This document shows positions 43,190-47,330 of a DNA stretch of 47,330 nucleotides, in pieces; position 1 is the stretch's first letter, and each line of letters begins with the position of its first letter. The DNA lies in assembly GCA_030149115.1 (NCBI GenBank), contig JASBSE010000401.1, positions 1 to 47,330 of the forward strand. Reading direction: 5' to 3'. Source of the stretch: Winogradskyella sp. Lineage in GTDB: Bacteria > Bacteroidota > Bacteroidia > Flavobacteriales > Flavobacteriaceae. The notes beneath the pieces are model-generated. The model searched no databases and was not told the DNA's origin. It worked only from the letters and a program-made list of their open reading frames with translations. Both the position numbers and the translations under genes were made by a program.

Positions 43190-44203
43190 TTATAGAGACA
43201 CTGTTTGCCCGTCTTTTAAATTTTTGTTTCCTGCGATTACAACCGAATCACCTATTGACAAGCCCTTGGTAACTATTACTTCATTTCCTTTAAAACTACC
43301 AAGAGACACCCTTTTTTTAATGGCTTTATTTTCCTTTACGACAAATACATATAGTATATTGTTAGCATCTCTTATAATACTTTCTGAAGGAACTGTAATA
43401 ACATCTACAGTATTACCTGTATTGATTTTTATATTACTAATCATTCCTGGTAATAGTTTATCTTCCTTATTGTCAAGGCGAACTTTTACATTAAAAGTTC
43501 TGGTTACAGCATCTGCACTTGGATTTACAATAGCTACTTTACCATTAAAAGTTTCATTTAATGAAGAGATTTCAACTTTAGCGTCTGTACCTATTTTGAG
43601 TTTAGATATTTCAGATTCAGTAATAGAAGCCTTAGCATATACTTTATCTGTTTTCATTACAGTAAAAGCAGGAACACCAGGTGCTGCTGTAGCACCTATT
43701 TCTGTCATTTTAGCTGTAATCATTCCAGAAAAAGGGGCATAAAGTTTAGTGTCTGCTAAATTTTTTGCTGCTAAATTTTTGTTTGCGTTTGCTTGGGCTA
43801 CAGCCACTTTAACTGCAATAAAATCGCGTTCTGGCAAACTACCTTTTTGATATAAACTATTTAATCTTTTGAAGTTATCATTTGCTTGTTCTAAGCCTGC
43901 ATTTGCTATATCAAATGCATTTTTATAGGTGGTTTGGTCTATTGTTGCTAGTAACTGCCCTTTGTTTACTTTTTGACCTTCTTGAACATAAACTTTTGAA
44001 ATTCTACCGGGAACTGAGAAACCTAAAGATACTGTGTTATCTGCTTCAATGGTTCCACTATATGTTAGGGATTCCTTTTCTACTGTTGAATTAATTTTTT
44101 TAACAGTGACCTTGGGAATCACAACTTCTTTTACAGTTTCCTTTTTTTCTGAACAACCTACTAATAATAAAGCCAAAGTTGTAAAGGTGATAATTTGCTT
44201 CAT
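43190..44203 (-). CDS. RND efflux membrane fusion lipoprotein
   Basis: 337 residues with a lipoprotein signal (MKQIITFTTLALLLVGC, lipobox LVGC at Cys17). It has a lipoyl half (VPGRISKVYVQEGQKVNKGQLLATID), a short helical hairpin (about 95-140), the second lipoyl half (LYAPFSGMITAKMTEIG) and a beta barrel. This is the periplasmic adaptor of the RND pump and the first gene of the operon. Its upstream region carries an inverted repeat and two direct TTGGTCAAAA repeats, likely bound by the adjacent AraC-type regulator. Confidence 0.94.
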   Translation of the reverse strand: MKQIITFTTLALLLVGCSEKKETVKEVVIPKVTVKKINSTVEKESLTYSGTIEADNTVSLGFSVPGRISKVYVQEGQKVNKGQLLATIDQTTYKNAFDIANAGLEQANDNFKRLNSLYQKGSLPERDFIAVKVAVAQANANKNLAAKNLADTKLYAPFSGMITAKMTEIGATAAPGVPAFTVMKTDKVYAKASITESEISKLKIGTDAKVEISSLNETFNGKVAIVNPSADAVTRTFNVKVRLDNKEDKLLPGMISNIKINTGNTVDVITVPSESIIRDANNILYVFVVKENKAIKKRVSLGSFKGNEVIVTKGLSIGDSVVIAGNKNLKDGQTVSL

Positions 44204-44224
44204 ATTTATTGCTATAATTTTATA

Positions 44225-44252
44225 ATAATAGGTTACAAAAGTCCTATTATTG
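44225..44252. promoter_or_regulatory. Inverted repeat in the promoter region of the RND operon
   Basis: AATAATAGG (44225-44233) and CCTATTATT (44244-44252) are exact complements with a 10-bp spacer, 22-49 bp before the adaptor ATG. This could be an operator overlapping the promoter or a leader hairpin. Confidence 0.65.
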
Positions 44253-44285
44253 ATATAATTACAACAGGTCTACAAAAGGAAAAAA

Positions 44286-44357
44286 TTGGTCAAAATCAGT
44301 TATTTTTATTAAAAAAAATAAAAAAAATGCACTATTAAGGAAGTTTGTTGGTCAAAA
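44286..44357. promoter_or_regulatory. Two direct TTGGTCAAAA repeats, candidate AraC-type operator
   Basis: TTGGTCAAAA occurs at 44286-44295 and 44348-44357, with 62 bp from start to start, close to six helical turns, so both lie on the same face of DNA. They are in the gap between the AraC-type gene and the efflux operon. AraC-type activators bind paired direct repeats. Confidence 0.68.
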
Positions 44358-44358
44358 C

Positions 44359-45267
44359 TTAACTTTTAAACTTAATCTCTCTGAACTTAGAGGGTGAGTA
44401 ACCCGTGTGTTTTTTGAAATATTTACCAAAGAAAGATTGGTCACTAAATTGAAGCTCGTTTGCAACTTCCGAGATTGATAAGGTTTGATTTTTTAACAGT
44501 AGTTTTGCCTCCATTATTACCGCTTCATCAATTAATTGACTTGCTGTTTTTTTTGAAATAATTTTTAAAACCTTAGACAAATAACCAGGTGTTAAACATA
44601 AAATATCTGCATAAAATTGAACTGTTCGTTCTTGCTTAAAATTTTCATTTAACAATTTCAAAAAACGAAGTGCTAATTTTTCCTGTCTTGTTAAATTTGC
44701 TTCTAGATTAGGAAACTGTATCTTTAATAATGAAGCGTAATGATACATTAATAAGTTAAAACTATGAGTTATTATCTCATTATTATATGGGTTATTTTTT
44801 CCAAGTCGATTATTTTTTTCTAAAATTTTTGAAACAGAAATAAACGTTTTTAAATCCTCCTTAGATAATTTTAACTTGGGGATACTATTTGCCGTAAAAA
44901 AGTCTAAAGTATCAATATCATTTTTGTTAATTGAGTTTCTCAATATAAAATCAACATTAAAGCTAATAGTTGCTATTTCAAGATTTTTGCTCATTTCTTG
45001 AATATGAGTAACCGTTTGTGGATTTATAACTATTATCTCTGAATTTTTTATAGTATATCTCAGTAGATTTAATTGGATTTTTAAACTTCCCTTAACTACT
45101 AGTAAAAAAGCATAAGAATTACCTCTAAAAGGATAACCTATAGGAATTTCTTTAAACTTATTTTTTGATAAATGAACATGTAATCCATTTTCTTCTTGTG
45201 GTATATCTCCAATAATTTCCACCAAATCATCTATTGTAAGACTTTTTATTGAAGATTGTGGATACAT
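44359..45267 (-). CDS. AraC family transcriptional regulator
   Basis: 302 residues: an N-terminal cupin-like sensing region (about 20-120) and a C-terminal double HTH (about 200-300) with FYADILCLTPGYLSKVLKIISKKTASQLIDEAV and the second motif ISEVANELQFSDQSFFGKYFKKHTGYSPSKFRE. It lies upstream of the RND efflux operon in the same direction with a 155-bp gap. It probably activates that operon in response to a pump substrate. Its own start region is covered by an inverted repeat. Confidence 0.94.
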   Translation of the reverse strand: MYPQSSIKSLTIDDLVEIIGDIPQEENGLHVHLSKNKFKEIPIGYPFRGNSYAFLLVVKGSLKIQLNLLRYTIKNSEIIVINPQTVTHIQEMSKNLEIATISFNVDFILRNSINKNDIDTLDFFTANSIPKLKLSKEDLKTFISVSKILEKNNRLGKNNPYNNEIITHSFNLLMYHYASLLKIQFPNLEANLTRQEKLALRFLKLLNENFKQERTVQFYADILCLTPGYLSKVLKIISKKTASQLIDEAVIMEAKLLLKNQTLSISEVANELQFSDQSFFGKYFKKHTGYSPSKFREIKFKS

Positions 45268-45294
45268 TTTGAGTAGATTTTGTACTCAAATATA
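45268..45294 (-). promoter_or_regulatory. Promoter and inverted repeat at the AraC-type gene start
   Basis: TTTGAGTA (45268-45275) and TACTCAAA (45283-45290) are perfect complements with a 7-bp spacer, ending next to the start codon. The minus-strand TATATTTG (complement of 45287-45294) fits the -7 consensus and overlaps one arm. The leader would be about 15-20 bases. Autoregulation is likely. Confidence 0.7.
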
Positions 45295-45304
45295 CTGTAT
45301 TATT

Positions 45305-46561
45305 TTATTTTGATTTAGAATGAATCTTTTGATTGTTTTTATTAATCATCTTAATCTTTAAAGTATTAATATCTTCACTTACTTTTCTTTCAATAACTCT
45401 TGCATAAATTTGAGTAGTTGCAATTTTTGTATGACCTAATAATTTTGAAACCGTTTCTATGGGAACGCCGTTACTTAAAGTTATAGTTGTAGCAAATGTA
45501 TGTCTTGCTATGTGAAAAGTTAGGTTCTTTTTGATTTTGCATAAGTCTGCTATTTCTTTTAAATAAGCGTTTATCCTTTGATTAGATAATCTAGGAAGTA
45601 TTCCATTATTCGCAACAACTCTTGGATGGTTTTCATATTTAAAAACTAGCTCTAATGCCTTATCTAGAAGTGGGATTTTTACATTAGTCTTTGTTTTCTG
45701 CCTTTTAGTAATTAACCAGTCGTTACCATCAATACCTTTAACAATATTATCTCTGGTAAGATTATTTAGATCTATATAAGAAATACCAGTATAGCAACTA
45801 AATACAAATAAATCTTTAACTATGTTTAGCCTATTAACAGGACTGTGAAAGTTTTCTAATTTCAATAATTCACTTTCAGAAAGGAACTCTCTTTCTCTCT
45901 TTTCAAAAGAACTCTTAAACCTTACAAAAGGATCTCTGTCTATCCATTCTAAATGGTATGCCATAGTAACCATTTTACGCAACCTCTGTAAATGTTTCAT
46001 TGCAGTATTATTACTGATTTTTCGTTGGTGGTCTGTGGGTTCGTGTGCTTTTAAATAGTATTCAAAATCTACAATAAAAGAATAGTCTAAATTTGATAAG
46101 TAGATATTGTCTGTTTTGATTTTTTTAGACAAAAAGGATTTCAAGTAATTTTGAGTTGTCTTGTAGTGCCTCATTGTGTCTTTGTGAAGATTTTTGCTCA
46201 TAGTGGTATTGTGGTATTCGAAAAGCTCTAGTAAACTTCTGTGTTGTTCGTCTTCCCCTAAATATCGAGCTTTAATAGCTTGAGCAGTTATAAGCTTGTT
46301 TTCGCTCAATAGTTGTTCGTAAGCCAAGTAAATTTGGCTACGAACTTGTTCTAAAAATCTATTAAATAATTTGGCTTCTTGGTTGCTGCCTTTTAGTTTG
46401 CTCTTTGCAGAATCCCATTCGGATAAAATGACTTTTCGCTTTAAACTGATGTTAACTCTTTTACCGTTTACAGTTACTCTAGCATAAACCGGTACCTGGT
46501 TGTTATTTAATCGTGAAGTGTTAACCCAAAATAGAAGGGAAAATGTTGACCGAGTTCTCAT
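45305..46561 (-). CDS. Tyrosine-type site-specific integrase
   Basis: 418 residues: an N-terminal arm-binding domain (STFSLLFWVNTSRLNNNQVPVYARV), a SAM-like core-binding domain (about 105-215) and a catalytic domain with H350-x-x-R353 in HIARHTF, H377 in LLGHTK and nucleophile Y386 in IYARV. The first arginine position reads TGISYID, as in many Bacteroidota integrases that lack the usual Arg there. It lies 230 bp from the tRNA-Arg attachment site. One TGTTGACCGA copy lies over its first codons, which suggests that the integrase controls its own expression. Confidence 0.95.
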   Translation of the reverse strand: MRTRSTFSLLFWVNTSRLNNNQVPVYARVTVNGKRVNISLKRKVILSEWDSAKSKLKGSNQEAKLFNRFLEQVRSQIYLAYEQLLSENKLITAQAIKARYLGEDEQHRSLLELFEYHNTTMSKNLHKDTMRHYKTTQNYLKSFLSKKIKTDNIYLSNLDYSFIVDFEYYLKAHEPTDHQRKISNNTAMKHLQRLRKMVTMAYHLEWIDRDPFVRFKSSFEKREREFLSESELLKLENFHSPVNRLNIVKDLFVFSCYTGISYIDLNNLTRDNIVKGIDGNDWLITKRQKTKTNVKIPLLDKALELVFKYENHPRVVANNGILPRLSNQRINAYLKEIADLCKIKKNLTFHIARHTFATTITLSNGVPIETVSKLLGHTKIATTQIYARVIERKVSEDINTLKIKMINKNNQKIHSKSK

Positions 46562-46679
46562 AATTGTCGTCTTTTAGTTAAACATTACTCAAAGACGAAA
46601 GTCAAATCAACTACTTGAATTACAGTTTTTTATATCTTATTCGGTCAACACTTTTTGAACATTTATTTGTTGACCGATT
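46544..46679. promoter_or_regulatory. Integrase upstream region with three putative arm-type sites
   Basis: TGTTGACCGAGTT at 46544-46556 (over the integrase start), ATTCGGTCAACA at 46639-46650 (inverted) and TGTTGACCGATT at 46668-46679. A single related copy lies in attL at 9523. The 15-mer ACGAAAGTCAAATCA (46595-46609) is shared with the HTH gene leader. Such clusters are typical arm sites for a tyrosine integrase and accessory factors. Confidence 0.7.
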
Positions 46680-46732
46680 AGCGTCCATAAGATATTAAAT
46701 TTTATCAAATTTTATGATGCCCTAAAAACTAG

Positions 46733-46766
46733 AAAACCTTGCAAATCATATAGTTTGCAAGGTTTT
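46733..46766. terminator. Hairpin terminator carried by the element for the tRNA transcript
   Basis: AAAACCTTGCAAA (46733-46745) and TTTGCAAGGTTTT (46754-46766) form a perfect 13-bp stem with an 8-base loop and T-rich flanks. It lies just inside the element, downstream of tRNA-Arg on the minus strand, and would replace the terminator displaced to 9422. Confidence 0.82.
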
Positions 46767-46789
46767 GACACACATTGAATGTGTTTCTA

Positions 46790-46811
46790 GTGATCGCGAC
46801 AGGATTCGAAC
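46790..46811. repeat. Right attachment site (attR), 3' end of tRNA-Arg
   Basis: 22 bases identical to 9450-9471. This copy forms the T-arm and acceptor 3' strand of the intact tRNA-Arg gene, so integration restores a functional tRNA. Confidence 0.93.
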
Positions 46812-46864
46812 CTGTGACCGTCTGCTTAGAAGGCAGATGCTCTATCCAGCTGAGCTACGCGACC
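46791..46864 (-). tRNA. tRNA-Arg(TCT)
   Basis: 74 bases on the minus strand. Acceptor GGTCGCG pairs with CGCGATC, the T-loop is GGTTCGAATCC, and the anticodon loop CTTCTAA gives TCT, reading AGA. CCA is not encoded. It is the integration target of the element and the last tRNA of a three-gene cluster. Confidence 0.97.
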
Positions 46865-46875
46865 ATTAAAAAAAG

Positions 46876-46950
46876 TCGGGGTGGCAGGATTCGAACCTGC
46901 GACCTCCGCGTCCCAAACGCGGCGCGATAACCGGGCTACGCTACACCCCG
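46876..46950 (-). tRNA. tRNA-Pro(TGG)
   Basis: 75 bases on the minus strand. Acceptor CGGGGTG pairs with CACCCCG, and the anticodon loop TTTGGGA gives TGG, reading CCA. It lies 11 bp before tRNA-Arg in transcription order. Confidence 0.97.
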
Positions 46951-46969
46951 AAAACTCGTTATCTATTTG

Positions 46970-47053
46970 CGGAGAGACGGGGATTCGAACCCCGGCAACA
47001 CTTACGCGTTGACAGATTAGCAATCTGCTCCATTACCACTCTGGCACCTCTCC
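46970..47053 (-). tRNA. tRNA-Ser(GCT)
   Basis: 84 bases on the minus strand with the long variable arm of class II tRNAs. Acceptor GGAGAGG faces the 3' strand that ends TCTCTCC. The anticodon loop TTGCTAA gives GCT, reading AGC/AGT. First gene of the tRNA cluster. Confidence 0.96.
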
Positions 47054-47210
47054 AATTCAATACGTTAAGAACTTGACTTAAAATTGAAAGCTTTTACAAT
47101 AAATTTCTATTTATCATTTAAGCGGGTGCAAATGTAACTTTTCATATTAATTAACGCAATAATTTTTTTGGGTTTTTTTGAAGAATATTTAGATATCACT
47201 ACTCAAAACG

Positions 47211-47330
47211 TTAACCAAGCTTTCCAGTCTTGTGCATTACAAATAATATAATAATTGGTATTGCCAGTAGTCCAACATGAAGCAAATCTGTCTGTAACAA
47301 TGAAGGCTGTAATAATAAGGTGATGACATA
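47211..47330 (-). CDS. C-terminal end of a membrane protein (partial)
   Basis: An open minus-strand frame enters from the window edge and ends with TAA at 47211-47213, giving 39 residues. It is strongly hydrophobic (LLHVGLLAIPIIILFVMH) with a short basic tail KTGKLG, like the last helix of a polytopic membrane protein. The family cannot be told from this piece. The gap to tRNA-Ser (47054-47210) shows no gene. Confidence 0.6.
   Translation of the reverse strand, partial: YVITLLLQPSLLQTDLLHVGLLAIPIIILFVMHKTGKLG

Larger units (their letters stand above)
9450..46811. mobile_element. 37.4 kb integrative element inserted in tRNA-Arg(TCT)
   Basis: A perfect 22-bp direct repeat that includes TGATCGCGACAGGATTCGAA occurs at 9450-9471 and at 46790-46811. 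The right copy is the 3' end of an intact tRNA-Arg gene and the left copy is an orphan tRNA fragment. A tyrosine recombinase gene lies 230 bp inside the right end. Repeated TGTTGACCGA motifs lie inside both ends. The interior holds a backbone typical of Bacteroidota mobile elements (RteC, HTH, replication protein, DnaC-like ATPase) plus defence, efflux and lipid-related cargo. No relaxase, coupling protein or secretion genes were found, so self-conjugation is unlikely. Confidence 0.93.

Noticed and set aside
44286..44357. Attachment-site remnants of a nested element
   Set aside because: The TTGGTCAAAA repeats are only 62 bp apart with no gene between; their position in a promoter gap fits operators.
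46826..47023. Open frame of 65 codons on the minus strand
   Set aside because: It runs through the tRNA-Arg, tRNA-Pro and tRNA-Ser genes; its apparent sequence is translated tRNA.
1..47330. CRISPR array or insertion sequence
   Set aside because: No regularly spaced direct repeats and no transposase genes were seen in the window.

Overview
The window comes from a member of the Flavobacteriaceae (Bacteroidota). The evidence is low GC, Bacteroidota-type -7 boxes (TAnnTTTG), a typical flavobacterial chromosomal block (clpC, gyrA, a TPR protein, an NlpC/P60 hydrolase, a thiolase, a 7TM-HD phosphohydrolase), many proteins in Bacteroidota style, and a RteC-type mobile-element regulator.

Layout. 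(1) 1-9446 is core chromosome: clpC (partial, minus), gyrA and a TPR protein (plus), NlpC/P60 and thiolase (minus), then the 7TM-HD protein (plus). (2) 9450-46811 is a single 37.4 kb integrative element inserted in the 3' end of tRNA-Arg(TCT). A perfect 22-bp direct repeat of the tRNA 3' end marks both borders. A tyrosine integrase lies next to the intact tRNA, and copies of TGTTGACCGA lie inside both ends. (3) 46791-47053 holds tRNA-Arg, tRNA-Pro and tRNA-Ser on the minus strand, followed by the C-terminus of a membrane protein.

Inside the element. The backbone consists of the integrase, RteC, a small excisionase-like HTH protein, a replication-type winged-helix protein and a DnaC-like ATPase. 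At the far left there is a small plus-strand module of a 251-aa protein, a DUF5675 protein and two tiny membrane proteins that looks like a structural/lysis cassette. I see no relaxase, coupling protein or type IV secretion genes.

Cargo falls in three blocks. The first, next to the ATPase, is a probable defence island: sce7726 (PD-(D/E)XK-like), sce7725 and a zinc-ribbon/RES NAD+-phosphorylase-like protein in one operon, followed by a membrane KAP NTPase, an unknown protein and a DUF5677-like protein. The second is a GbsR/MarR-controlled MFS tripartite efflux operon that ends with SDR, patatin and DUF4833. The third is an AraC-linked RND efflux operon that runs on to a coiled-coil protein, patatin, DUF4833, MscS, AarF kinase and an HD-PycTM protein, followed by a TetR/LpxL-like pair. 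The second and third blocks share one plan (regulator, three-part efflux pump, patatin, DUF4833). Pieces of a broken tetR homologue flank the second block.

The most interesting items are the sce7726-sce7725-RES operon with its KAP neighbour, the backbone with its plus-strand module as a possible non-conjugative or satellite-like element family, the duplicated patatin-DUF4833 pairs, the HD-PycTM protein with lost catalytic residues and no cyclase, and a metalloprotease whose lipoprotein leader is still readable but has lost its start codon.
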